64,000 nt of DNA, taken from contig CATWSG010000008.1 of NCBI GenBank assembly GCA_958353395.1, forward strand, positions 1-64,000, read 5' to 3'. This DNA comes from an uncultured Collinsella sp. Its GTDB lineage: Bacteria; Actinomycetota; Coriobacteriia; Coriobacteriales; Coriobacteriaceae. The position numbers and the translations under genes are program-made. Under the pieces are notes generated by a model. The model had not been told where the DNA came from. It searched no databases and worked only from the letters and a program-made list of their open reading frames with translations. Below are positions 18,407-25,965 of this stretch, piece by piece. The first letter of the stretch is position 1, and each line of letters opens with the position of its first letter.

Positions 18407-21400
18407 CTACTTCTTAATGCCGTGTCCCAGACGCTTGGCGACCGATGCAACGGCCTCCTCGCTGGCCGGTCCGCAGCTCACGCAGCCATCATGGGCACGC
18501 ATCTGGCCGGTGACCTCGTCCATCGCGAGCGGCGCCACCTTCTCGAGCTTAAAGCCCTTGCCGGCGCGCATGTTTTCCTTGGCAACGCTGATCATGAGCT
18601 TAATACGGTTGAGCTGGTTGACCTCGGACGCGCCGGGGTCGTAGTCCACCGCGACGATGTTGCTCTCGGGGTGCTGACGGCGCAGCTCCTTGATCACAGC
18701 CTTACCCACCACGTGGTTGGGCAGGCACGCGAAGGGCTGCGTGCAGATGATGTTGGGCGCACCGTGATCGATCAGGTCGAGCATCTCGGCCGTGAGCAGC
18801 CAGCCCTCGCCCATGTTGTTGCACACCGAAAGCACCGTACGGGCCTTGTCGGCCATGGTGCCGATACGCTCGGGCGCCTCAAAGCGGCGGGACTTTTCGA
18901 GCATCTCCTCCACCGGCGTGCGCATCCAGTCCACGAGCTTGATGAGCGCCTGCATACCAGCGCGCGTGGTAGCAGAGCTTCCCAGCTCGTCCTTCTGTAG
19001 CTCGGCGTTGCTCATGGAGTACAGGAAGAAGTCGAGCAGGCCCGGCACCACGGCCTCGCAGCCCTCGCGCTCGATGACATCGACCACGTGGTTGTTGGCT
19101 GTGGGGTGGAACTTGACCAAGATCTCACCGACCACGCCCACGCGCGGCTTGGTGCCCTCGCCCACGAGCGGCATGGTGTCGAACGCGCGGATGGCCTCGC
19201 GGCACAGCTTGGTGTAGTTGTGGCGGTTGAACTTGGGCGCCAGCTTGCGGGCGCGCGCCATGTACTCCTCATAGAGTGCGTTGGCGGCGCCGGGCGTGGC
19301 CTCGTACGGGCGGCAGCGGTAGAGCATCTGCATCATCACGTCGCCAAAGAGCACCGCGTAGACTGCCTGCTTAAGCAGCGCCGGCGTAATCTTAAAGCCG
19401 GGGTTGTCCTCGCCGAGCGCCACGGCCGAAAGCGAGATTACCGGAATCTCGGGGTGGCCGCTCTCGCGCAGCGCCTTGCGGATGAGCGCGATGTAGTTAG
19501 TGGCACGGCAGCCGCCGCCGGTCTGGCTGATGACCACGGCCGTCTTGGACAGGTCGTACCGACCGCTCTCGATGGCCTCCATGATCTGGCCCGTCACCAG
19601 GATCGACGGATAGCAGATGTCGTTGTTCACGTAGCGCAGGCCGGCCTCGACGGCATCGTGGTCAGTCGAGGGCAGCAGCTCCAGGTTGTAGCCGGCACCG
19701 CGGAATACCTCTTTGACCAGGTCAAAGTGGATCGGCGCCATCTGCGGGCACAGGATGGTATAGCCCTCCTCGCGCATCTGCTCGGTAAAGGGCACCTTGG
19801 GCCACGCGGTCGAAGCACTCTCGCGCTGCGCCTCGAACGTGTACTTGCGGCTCGCAAACGCGGGGGCATCCGTAGAGGGCGCCACCGGCGCGGCGTCGCC
19901 TTGCTCGTATGCCTCGCCCGCGGCCGTGGCCTCGGCCAAGCGCTCGGCCTCCTGGTCCTTAAGCGCGGCCATGAGCGAGCGGATGCGGATGCGCGCGGCG
20001 CCCAGATTGGACACCTCGTCGATCTTGAGCACGGTGTAGATCTTGCCGCTGGCCTCCAGGATCTCCTGCACCTGGTCGGTAGTCAGGGCATCGAGACCGC
20101 AGCCGAAAGAGTTGAGCTGAATCAGGTCCAGGTCGTTGCGCATCGTCACAAAACGGGCGACCGCGTACAGGCGGCTGTGGTACATCCACTGGTCGACGAC
20201 GCGAATCGGACGCTCGGGCTTCACGAGATGCGCGAGCGAATCCTCGGTAAAGACCGCAAAGCCAAAGCTCGAGATAAGCTCAGGCAGGGCGTGGTTGATC
20301 TCGGGGTCATTGTGGTAAGGACGGCCGGCGAGCACAATGCCGTGACCGCCGTGATCCTCAACCCACTTAAGAGCCTCCTCGCCCATGGTCTGGATATCCT
20401 CGTGGAAACGCGCATCGGCCTCAAAGGCAGCGTTGACGGCGGCATCGACCTCGGAGCGCGTGATCTTGGGACCGCGCACGCGACCGCGACCGGCTTGCGC
20501 ATCGGCCACACGGTCGACGGCGAGCACCTGGTACAGACGGCGCTTGAGCTCGGTCTTATCGTGATAGGGCACAAACGGGTACAGGAACTCGATGTTCCGC
20601 TCGCGGATCTCGTCGATGTTGAGTGCCAGCGCCGTGGGGTAGCTCATGACGATAGGGCAGTTATAGCAGTTGCCAGCCGTCGGATCCTCCTTGCGCTCCC
20701 AGCGCACGCACGGCATCCAAATGAAGTCGACATCGCGGTCGATAAGGTTCATCACGTGGCCGTGGCTCATCTTGGCCGGATAGCACACGCTCTCGGACGG
20801 CATGGACTCGATGCCCGCCTGGTAGGTCTTTTTGCTCGACTGGTCGGACAGCTGCACGCTAAAGCCCAAGCGCGTAAAGAACGCGTGCCAGAAGGGGTAG
20901 TTCTCGTACATGTTGAGTGCGCGCGGGATGCCGACGGTGCCGCGCGGGGCCTCGTCGGGGCTCAGCACCTCGCGGTTAAAGAGCAGCTCGTTTTTCTTTT
21001 TGAAGAGGTTGGGGGCCTCGGTCTTCTGCTTTTTGTGGCCGGCGCCCTTCTCGCAGCGGTTGCCGGTGATAAAGCGCCTGCCGCCGCCAAAGTCGTTGAC
21101 GGTAAGCTGGCAGTTGTTGGAGCAACGGCCGCAGCGGACATGCTTTTGCGTCACGGTGAGGTGCGCGATGTCCTCGGCAGAAAGAATGGTCGAAGTGCCG
21201 TCGGCGCCGGCGCGATCGCGGGCGAGCAGGGCAGCGCCATAGGCGCCCATGCAGCCGGCGATGTCGGGGCGCACGGCGTGGACGCCGGTGAGCTGCTCAA
21301 ACGCGCGCAGCGTGGCGTCGGACATAAAGGTGCCGCCCTGGACGATCACCTGGCTGCCGATTTCCTTGGGGTCGCGCAGCTTAATGACCTTGAACAGGGC

Positions 21401-23188
21401 ATTCTTGATGACGGAATAGGACAGGCCGGCCGCGATGTCGCCCACCGTGGCGCCTTCCTTTTGCGCCTGCTTGACGCGCGAGTTCATAAAGACCGTGCAG
21501 CGGCTACCCAGATCGACGGGGGCCTTGGCGTGGATGGCGGCGTCGGCGAACGCGCGCACATCCATGTTCATAGAGACGGCAAAGCTCTCGATAAAGCTGC
21601 CGCAGCCTGACGAGCAGGCCTCGTTGAGCATGATGTGCTCGATGACGCCATCCTTGACGCGCAGGCACTTCATGTCCTGACCGCCGATGTCCAAGATAAA
21701 CTCGACGCCGGGCAGGAACGCCTTGGCGCCGCGCAGGTGCGCGACGGTCTCAATCTCGCCGGAATCGGCCTTGAGGGCCTCGATGAGCAGTGCCTCGCCG
21801 TAGCCCGTGGTGGTCACGTGGCCGATGGTGCAGCCTGCAGGGATATGGTTGTAGAAATCGGCCATGATGACCTTGGCCGTGCCCAGGATGTCACCGTTGT
21901 TGTTGCCGTACCAGGTGTGCAACAGCTGGCCGTCCTCGCCCACGAGCGCGGCCTTCATGGTGGTGGAACCGGCGTCGATGCCGATGAACACGCGGCCGGT
22001 GTAGCCGTCGAGCTTGCCCTTGGGGACGACTTCCTGGTCGTGGCGGGTTTTGAACTCGGCAAAGTCCTCGTCAGTGGCAAAGAGCGGGTCCAGACGCTCG
22101 ACCTCGGCGCCCTGCGTGTCACCCAGGCTGTCGATGGCCTCGATGAGCTGCGGGAACGAGCTGAGCTTATTGGACTCGTGCGCCATGGCGGCACCGCTCG
22201 CCACAAACAGGTGGGCGTTTTGGGGCACGATACGGTGCTCCTCGTCCAGGTTGAGCGTGAGGTAGAAGCGGTGGCGCAGCTCGGAGAGATACTGCAGCGG
22301 GCCGCCCAGGAAGGCGACGTTGCCGCGGATGGGACGGCCGCACGCCAGGCCCGAGATGGTCTGGGTCACGACGGCCTGGAAGATGGAGGCGGCCACGTCC
22401 TCGGGGCGGGCGCCCTCGTTGAGCAGCGGCTGCACGTCGGTCTTGGCAAAGACGCCGCAGCGGCTGGCAATGGGATAGATGGCGGTGGCGTTGGCCGCGA
22501 GCTCGTTGAGGCCGCTCGCGTCGGTGTGCAGCAGGGTTGCCATCTGGTCGATAAACGCGCCCGTGCCGCCGGCGCAGGTGCCGTTCATGCGCTGCTCGAT
22601 GCCGTTGTCGAAGTAGATGATCTTGGCGTCCTCGCCGCCCAGCTCGATGGCGACATCGGTGGCCGGGATGAGGGTCTCGACGGCACGCTTGCTGGCAATG
22701 ACCTCTTGGACAAACTCCAAGTCGAGCCACTGGGACAGCAGCAGACCGCCCGAGCCGGTAATGGCGCAGGTCATCTGAGCCGTCGGCAACACGGTCGCGG
22801 CGCCTTCGAACAAGTCGCGGGCACAGGCGCGGACATCGGTGTGATGGCGCTGGTACTTGGCGTACACGATCTGGTTGTCGTCGTTGAGCACGGCGAGCTT
22901 AACAGTGGTGGAGCCCACGTCGATGCCCAGGTGTAGGTTGCCGCGGGCGGCCTCGGGGTTGAAGATCGCGCCTTCGGGGGCGTGGGCGGCGGTGACGGCT
23001 ACGGGGGCGGCGGCGGGCTCGCTGGCGGCGGACGTCTCCCCTGCCGCGTTCTTGGCATCGGCAACTGCCTCGGCAACTTTCTCGGCAGCTGCGGTCGCGG
23101 CCTTCTGCGCGGCATCCACCACGACGGGCGCGGCCTCACGCGCGGCAGCGACCATACGGTCCTTAATGCCCTCGACGAGTTTGCTCAT
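18407..23188 (-). CDS. Giant acyl-CoA dehydratase activase-like protein (two BadF/HgdC ATPase domains, DUF2229, HgdB-like region)
   Basis: A 1593-residue protein, the longest in the window. Residues 1-80 are Ala-rich and low complexity. The first ASKHA ATPase domain begins near 87 (G-I-D-V-G-S-T-T-V-K) and the second near 397 (G-I-D-A-G-S-T-T-M-K). The second has N-E-A-C-S-S-G-C-G-S-F, the cluster-ligand loop of 2-hydroxyglutaryl-CoA dehydratase activators. Cys-rich segments follow near 686 (C-G-R-C-S-N-N-C) and 709. DUF2229 starts near 755, and HgdB/HgdC-like dehydratase-related sequence runs from about 945 to the end (G-R-P-Y-H-N-D-P, F-G-C-G-L-D-A). Such fused proteins are common in anaerobes but lack an assigned reaction. 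ATP-driven low-potential electron transfer is the family expectation. It is co-transcribed after the TetR gene, 11 bp apart. Confidence 0.88.
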   Translation of the reverse strand: MSKLVEGIKDRMVAAAREAAPVVVDAAQKAATAAAEKVAEAVADAKNAAGETSAASEPAAAPVAVTAAHAPEGAIFNPEAARGNLHLGIDVGSTTVKLAVLNDDNQIVYAKYQRHHTDVRACARDLFEGAATVLPTAQMTCAITGSGGLLLSQWLDLEFVQEVIASKRAVETLIPATDVAIELGGEDAKIIYFDNGIEQRMNGTCAGGTGAFIDQMATLLHTDASGLNELAANATAIYPIASRCGVFAKTDVQPLLNEGARPEDVAASIFQAVVTQTISGLACGRPIRGNVAFLGGPLQYLSELRHRFYLTLNLDEEHRIVPQNAHLFVASGAAMAHESNKLSSFPQLIEAIDSLGDTQGAEVERLDPLFATDEDFAEFKTRHDQEVVPKGKLDGYTGRVFIGIDAGSTTMKAALVGEDGQLLHTWYGNNNGDILGTAKVIMADFYNHIPAGCTIGHVTTTGYGEALLIEALKADSGEIETVAHLRGAKAFLPGVEFILDIGGQDMKCLRVKDGVIEHIMLNEACSSGCGSFIESFAVSMNMDVRAFADAAIHAKAPVDLGSRCTVFMNSRVKQAQKEGATVGDIAAGLSYSVIKNALFKVIKLRDPKEIGSQVIVQGGTFMSDATLRAFEQLTGVHAVRPDIAGCMGAYGAALLARDRAGADGTSTILSAEDIAHLTVTQKHVRCGRCSNNCQLTVNDFGGGRRFITGNRCEKGAGHKKQKTEAPNLFKKKNELLFNREVLSPDEAPRGTVGIPRALNMYENYPFWHAFFTRLGFSVQLSDQSSKKTYQAGIESMPSESVCYPAKMSHGHVMNLIDRDVDFIWMPCVRWERKEDPTAGNCYNCPIVMSYPTALALNIDEIRERNIEFLYPFVPYHDKTELKRRLYQVLAVDRVADAQAGRGRVRGPKITRSEVDAAVNAAFEADARFHEDIQTMGEEALKWVEDHGGHGIVLAGRPYHNDPEINHALPELISSFGFAVFTEDSLAHLVKPERPIRVVDQWMYHSRLYAVARFVTMRNDLDLIQLNSFGCGLDALTTDQVQEILEASGKIYTVLKIDEVSNLGAARIRIRSLMAALKDQEAERLAEATAAGEAYEQGDAAPVAPSTDAPAFASRKYTFEAQRESASTAWPKVPFTEQMREEGYTILCPQMAPIHFDLVKEVFRGAGYNLELLPSTDHDAVEAGLRYVNNDICYPSILVTGQIMEAIESGRYDLSKTAVVISQTGGGCRATNYIALIRKALRESGHPEIPVISLSAVALGEDNPGFKITPALLKQAVYAVLFGDVMMQMLYRCRPYEATPGAANALYEEYMARARKLAPKFNRHNYTKLCREAIRAFDTMPLVGEGTKPRVGVVGEILVKFHPTANNHVVDVIEREGCEAVVPGLLDFFLYSMSNAELQKDELGSSATTRAGMQALIKLVDWMRTPVEEMLEKSRRFEAPERIGTMADKARTVLSVCNNMGEGWLLTAEMLDLIDHGAPNIICTQPFACLPNHVVGKAVIKELRRQHPESNIVAVDYDPGASEVNQLNRIKLMISVAKENMRAGKGFKLEKVAPLAMDEVTGQMRAHDGCVSCGPASEEAVASVAKRLGHGIKK

Positions 23189-23199
23189 TGTCTCTCCTC

Positions 23200-23910
23200 T
23201 TAGTTGTTGGACTCGACGGCTGCGGCGGTGTCGGCTGCGTCCTCGAGCTGCAGGTTCAATAGCTTCAAGCCGTATTCCGGCACGTTGATATCGATGGGTT
23301 GGCCATACAGGTCGCCGGGGCGCACAAAGGCGATAACCGTCATGATGCGCGCCATGGTCTCAGGCGATTCGGAAAGGTCACGCTCAAACCAACGTTGGAT
23401 CATGCCGACCTCGGCACTAACGACATAGGTGACGTAGTAGTCAAAGAAGGTGCCCAGCGCCAAGCCCAAAATGCCCGTCTGTGCACGCGGCACCACGGCC
23501 TCGCGTGCGGTATCGATGATCTTTTTAATAAAGGCGGGGTCGCCGCCCGGGCCCAGCAGGGCCCCGATAAGGTCGCGATTAGCCGCAAGATAGCGAAGCA
23601 GCTCAACCGAACCGGGTGCCGGCTCGAGCTCGTCGATGTTGCGGTAAAGATCGGGTAATTGAGCTGCGGTGATAAGCTCCACCCGCTCACGAATCTCGGC
23701 AAGCAGGCCGTCCTCGATCTGGCTGATAAAGTCGGGGATATCGCGGTAGTGCGAATAGAACGTGCGGCGCGTAAGGCCGGCACGCTCGGTGAGCGACGCG
23801 ACGTTAATGCGCGAAAGGTCGCCGCTTTCGGCAAGCTCGCTGGCAAGTGCCTGGCGAAGGGCACGCTGCGAGCGAAGGGACCGGCGATCGCATTTCTCGA
23901 GCTGGGACAA
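23200..23910 (-). CDS. TetR/AcrR family transcriptional regulator
   Basis: A 236-residue regulator. The N-terminal helix-turn-helix is I-N-V-A-S-L-T-E-R-A-G-L-T-R-R-T-F-Y-S-H-Y (about 34-54), typical of TetR proteins. The rest is an all-helical ligand domain. The start is a TTG at 23910, five bases after AAGGAGGACGC, which decides it. It is the first gene of a two-gene operon with the 1593-residue activase-like protein (gap 11 bp). It therefore probably controls that gene and itself through the dyad at 23962-23976. The inducer is unknown. Confidence 0.88.
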   Translation of the reverse strand: MSQLEKCDRRSLRSQRALRQALASELAESGDLSRINVASLTERAGLTRRTFYSHYRDIPDFISQIEDGLLAEIRERVELITAAQLPDLYRNIDELEPAPGSVELLRYLAANRDLIGALLGPGGDPAFIKKIIDTAREAVVPRAQTGILGLALGTFFDYYVTYVVSAEVGMIQRWFERDLSESPETMARIMTVIAFVRPGDLYGQPIDINVPEYGLKLLNLQLEDAADTAAAVESNN

Positions 23911-23941
23911 GCGTCCTCCTTGTTACTCAGCCTGTGCGCTA

Positions 23942-23976
23942 TTGCACAGTGCGAGTATTATTGCACACCGTGTGCA
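23942..23976 (-). promoter_or_regulatory. Candidate TetR operator
   Basis: The dyad TGCACA-CCG-TGTGCA (23962-23976) lies 52 bp upstream of the TTG start. A half-site ATTGCACA occurs at 23941 and again at 23960, about 19 bp apart. TAATAC on the minus strand overlaps this region as a possible -10. Operator assignment is inference from symmetry and position. Confidence 0.5.
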
Positions 23977-24000
23977 TCAACACGTAAAGGCAATATTTTA

Positions 24001-24033
24001 GATGTGACAAAGGGGCTGTCCCTTTGTCACATC
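24001..24033 (+). repeat. Hairpin, GACAAAGGG type, copy 1
   Basis: Perfect 14-bp arms GATGTGACAAAGGG and CCCTTTGTCACATC around GCTGT. The centre reads GGGCTGTCCC. Copy 2 at 24439-24467 shares 12 bp of each arm. Confidence 0.8.
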
Positions 24034-24088
24034 CAGCGACCGCCTAGGTTGTGCCAGTTGTGCCTGGCTTTTGGAGCGGCATTGCCGA

Positions 24089-24117
24089 TTGTCCAAAATG
24101 TCATTCGTGGGTAGAAT
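24089..24117 (+). promoter_or_regulatory. Promoter for a candidate antisense RNA
   Basis: TTGTCC (24089-24094), a 17-base spacer, then TAGAAT (24112-24117). Transcription would start near 24124, head-on toward the small ORF at 24186-24311. Confidence 0.55.
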
Positions 24118-24123
24118 AGTGTC

Positions 24124-24206
24124 GACGGCAGCCCAAGTTCTGGAAAGCTGGGCAGCGCCGTTGTTTGCATTAGGGGGTCAACGCCTTAGCGGCGGCGACC
24201 CCTTTT
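24124..24206 (+). ncRNA. Candidate antisense RNA (type I antitoxin-like)
   Basis: An RNA of about 83 nt is predicted between the promoter at 24089-24117 and a terminator with arms GGGGTC (24174-24179) and GACCCC (24197-24202), inner stem ACGCC/GGCGG-like pairing, and TTTT at 24203-24206. A 5' hairpin is possible from GCAGCCCA (24128-24135) and TGGGCAGC (one mismatch). Its 3' end overlaps the last 20 bases of the 41-codon ORF on the other strand, as in txpA/RatA-type loci. The existence of the RNA is inference. Confidence 0.45.
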
Positions 24207-24311
24207 ACGTTGCTTCGAACGTTGCTTGAGTGCCTCGGAAAGCCCGACGAGCGCTGTGAAGAACGAGACCAAAGCGGTCAGAAGTCTCACAAAATCAATC
24301 AGATCGGTCAT
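24186..24311 (-). CDS. 41-residue membrane peptide, candidate type I toxin
   Basis: The predicted peptide has an N-terminal hydrophobic helix (about 5-25: D-F-V-R-L-L-T-A-L-V-S-F-F-T-A-L-V-G-L) and a strongly basic C-terminus (K-Q-R-S-K-Q-R-K-R-G-R-R-R). The start codon at 24311 follows GGAGGTGATGCCC, an extended match to the 16S rRNA 3' end, which is a very strong ribosome site for so short an ORF. This is the composition of type I toxins such as Fst, TxpA and BsrG, although I do not recognise the exact family. A convergent promoter-terminator pair lies over its 3' end. Alternative: a constitutive small membrane protein without toxicity. Confidence 0.6.
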   Translation of the reverse strand: MTDLIDFVRLLTALVSFFTALVGLSEALKQRSKQRKRGRRR

Positions 24312-24375
24312 GGGCATCACCTCCCATCAGATGGAGGGCGTTGCCCGGCACATGGAACTGCCGCCAACAGTATCA

Positions 24376-24405
24376 ATTCTATCAAAGCGCAGTTAGATAT
24401 GCGAA
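24376..24405 (-). promoter_or_regulatory. Promoter and dyad upstream of the 41-residue ORF
   Basis: On the minus strand TAGAAT (complement of 24376-24381) lies 18 bases from TTCGCA (complement of 24400-24405), giving a leader of about 58 nt. The -35 overlaps a dyad ATGCGAA-TGTTTG-TTCGCAT (24399-24418), a possible regulator site. Confidence 0.4.
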
Positions 24406-24438
24406 TGTTTGTTCGCATTTCAAGAGACCAGCGTCACC

Positions 24439-24467
24439 TGTGACAAAGGGGCTGTCCCTTTGTCACA
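24439..24467 (+). repeat. Hairpin, GACAAAGGG type, copy 2, abutting a stop codon
   Basis: Arms TGTGACAAAGGG and CCCTTTGTCACA around GCTGT. The next three bases (24468-24470) are the stop codon of the Cof phosphatase gene. Confidence 0.8.
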
Positions 24468-25325
24468 TTATTCGATGACAGTGCGGGAGTTTTGCTTGTG
24501 CATGGTGGCGAGCATGTGTTTGGGGACGGCGTGGACCATGCAACTGCCGATAGTCGCGCTCGCGGCGGCCTTGGCCGCGTCACTGCCATTCTTGGTGGCA
24601 TAGCTGTGACGGAAACGCTTGAGCATGGCGATGTCGTTGCCGCCGTCGCCGTAGACCGCAACCTCGTCCTCGGCAATACCGTAGTAGCCCGCCAGCCAGG
24701 CCACGCTCTCGCCCTTGTTGCACGCCGCGTCCGTGATCTCGAACATCACCGGGTCAAACGGCGCGTTGACTACACGGTCCGAGCGCTCGGCCAAATATGC
24801 CTTAAGGTCGCGCTCCAGCTCGGGCGAGGTCACGCGGCAGTTGATCTTACACACATCGTGGCGCAGGATGTCGCCGATTGACTGATCGAAATACTGCTCC
24901 TCGTGATACCCGCCACGCGCGCGCATGCCGTGCATCACGATGCGCTTGATAGGGCTGTCCTTCTTAAAGCCCGCCTGGTGCATCTCGAACGAACCGCTCG
25001 AGAACATGCCGTCGGGCGTGGAGCAGTCGAAGCAAATGTTCGGAAACGCCTTGAGCAGCTCCTCGGTAACCTGCGGGTCGATGGTCCAGGTCTTGAGCAC
25101 CTCGCCGTGGCTGTTGCGCACGATGGATCCGTTGGAGCAGCAGGCGTCGAGTGCCAGACCTGTAAAGCCATGCTCGCCGATTGGCAACGTCGAGCGTCCG
25201 GTCGCGGGAACCACATGCAGGCCAGCCTCGGTCAGCTCGCGAATGGCACGGCGGATGGTCCCATCCGCCTCGTGCAGGGCGTTCAGCAGCGTTCCGTCTA
25301 AATCACTCGCAAACATCTTGATCAT
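24468..25325 (-). CDS. Cof-type HAD superfamily phosphatase
   Basis: A 285-residue HAD hydrolase of the Cof (class IIB) group, acting on sugar or cofactor phosphates. Motif I is D-L-D-G-T-L-L (about 8-14) with two catalytic aspartates. Motif II is in V-V-P-A-T-G-R-S. The cap domain follows, and motif IV is G-D-G-G-N-D-I-A-M-L near 220. AGGAGAGG precedes the ATG at 25325. The last residues (R-T-V-I-E) end directly at the hairpin 24439-24467. The substrate is not predictable. It may be transcribed after glnK, but a terminator at 25367 intervenes. Confidence 0.9.
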   Translation of the reverse strand: MIKMFASDLDGTLLNALHEADGTIRRAIRELTEAGLHVVPATGRSTLPIGEHGFTGLALDACCSNGSIVRNSHGEVLKTWTIDPQVTEELLKAFPNICFDCSTPDGMFSSGSFEMHQAGFKKDSPIKRIVMHGMRARGGYHEEQYFDQSIGDILRHDVCKINCRVTSPELERDLKAYLAERSDRVVNAPFDPVMFEITDAACNKGESVAWLAGYYGIAEDEVAVYGDGGNDIAMLKRFRHSYATKNGSDAAKAAASATIGSCMVHAVPKHMLATMHKQNSRTVIE

Positions 25326-25366
25326 GGATACGCCTCTCCTTCGTCTGCACGATATTGTAGACGAGA

Positions 25367-25396
25367 ACGGGCGCGCCCCGAGAGAGGCGCGCCCGT
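25367..25396 (-). terminator. Terminator of glnK
   Basis: Perfect arms ACGGGCGCGCC (25367-25377) and GGCGCGCCCGT (25386-25396). On the minus strand TTCTCGT follows. It lies 16 bp past the glnK stop. Confidence 0.75.
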
Positions 25397-25412
25397 CAGG
25401 CGAAAGATTGTC

Positions 25413-25751
25413 CTACACCGCGGCGGGGCCGTGTTCGCCGGTACGGATGCGGATGACTTCCTCGACCGGCTCGACCCAGATCTTGCCATCGCCGACGGCT
25501 CCGGTGCGGGCGGCGTTGCAGATGATGTCGGCAATGCCATCGACGTGCTCTTCGGCGCAGATAAGGGTGAACTGCACCTTAGGGATCGTGTTGACAAGCA
25601 ACTCGTTGCCGCGCACGTATTCCTTCCAGCCATGCTGTGCACCGCAGCCCTGCACCTGGTTGATAGTCATGCCGCGAACATCGGCAGCAAACAGCGCGTC
25701 TTTAAGAACCTCAAGCTTCTCGGCACGAACGATCGCCGTAATTTTCTTCAT
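25413..25751 (-). CDS. glnK: P-II family nitrogen regulatory protein
   Basis: A 112-residue P-II protein. It starts M-K-K-I-T-A-I-V-R-A-E-K-L with the usual first strand. The T-loop is Q-G-C-G-A-Q-H-G-W-K-E-Y-V-R-G-N-E with Tyr45 in place of the modifiable tyrosine, and the B-loop is T-G-A-V-G-D-G-K-I-W-V. P-II proteins sense 2-oxoglutarate and ATP/ADP and gate AmtB. It lies 212 bp after amt on the same strand, the usual order. The gap holds a nested palindrome, so expression may be uncoupled or processed. AAAGAGAGG precedes the ATG. Confidence 0.95.
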   Translation of the reverse strand: MKKITAIVRAEKLEVLKDALFAADVRGMTINQVQGCGAQHGWKEYVRGNELLVNTIPKVQFTLICAEEHVDGIADIICNAARTGAVGDGKIWVEPVEEVIRIRTGEHGPAAV

Positions 25752-25860
25752 AGTGAATTCCTCTCTTTAATAAAGAAATGAATTGCTCATTCATGTGGCA
25801 CGGGTTTTCCAAATGCCGCAAACCAACCTCAGAGATCAAAAAGTTCAACTGACTGGTCTT

Positions 25861-25965
25861 AGCAGGTTTCCCAAGTGCCGCAGATTGCCGTGAAAGAGGA
25901 GCGAAGCGTACTTAAGTACGTGAGCGACGATTGAACGGCAAGGTGCGGTGCTTGGGGAAGCTGCT
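25861..25965. repeat. Nested palindrome between amt and glnK
   Basis: Left arm 25861-25891 (starts AGCAGGTTTCCCAAG) pairs with right arm 25935-25965 (ends GGGGAAGCTGCT), 31 bp with about six mismatches. The right arm overlaps the amt stop codon by two bases. Inside is the perfect palindrome CGTACTTAAGTACG (25907-25920). A degenerate copy of part of the left arm occurs at 25803-25824 (GTTTTCCAAATGCCGCAAACC minus ends). Confidence 0.75.

Noticed and set aside
19088..21610. An 840-codon open frame on the plus strand
   Set aside because: It is antisense to the activase-like gene, has Arg/His/Gly-rich composition typical of GC-rich antisense frames, and shows no family motif.
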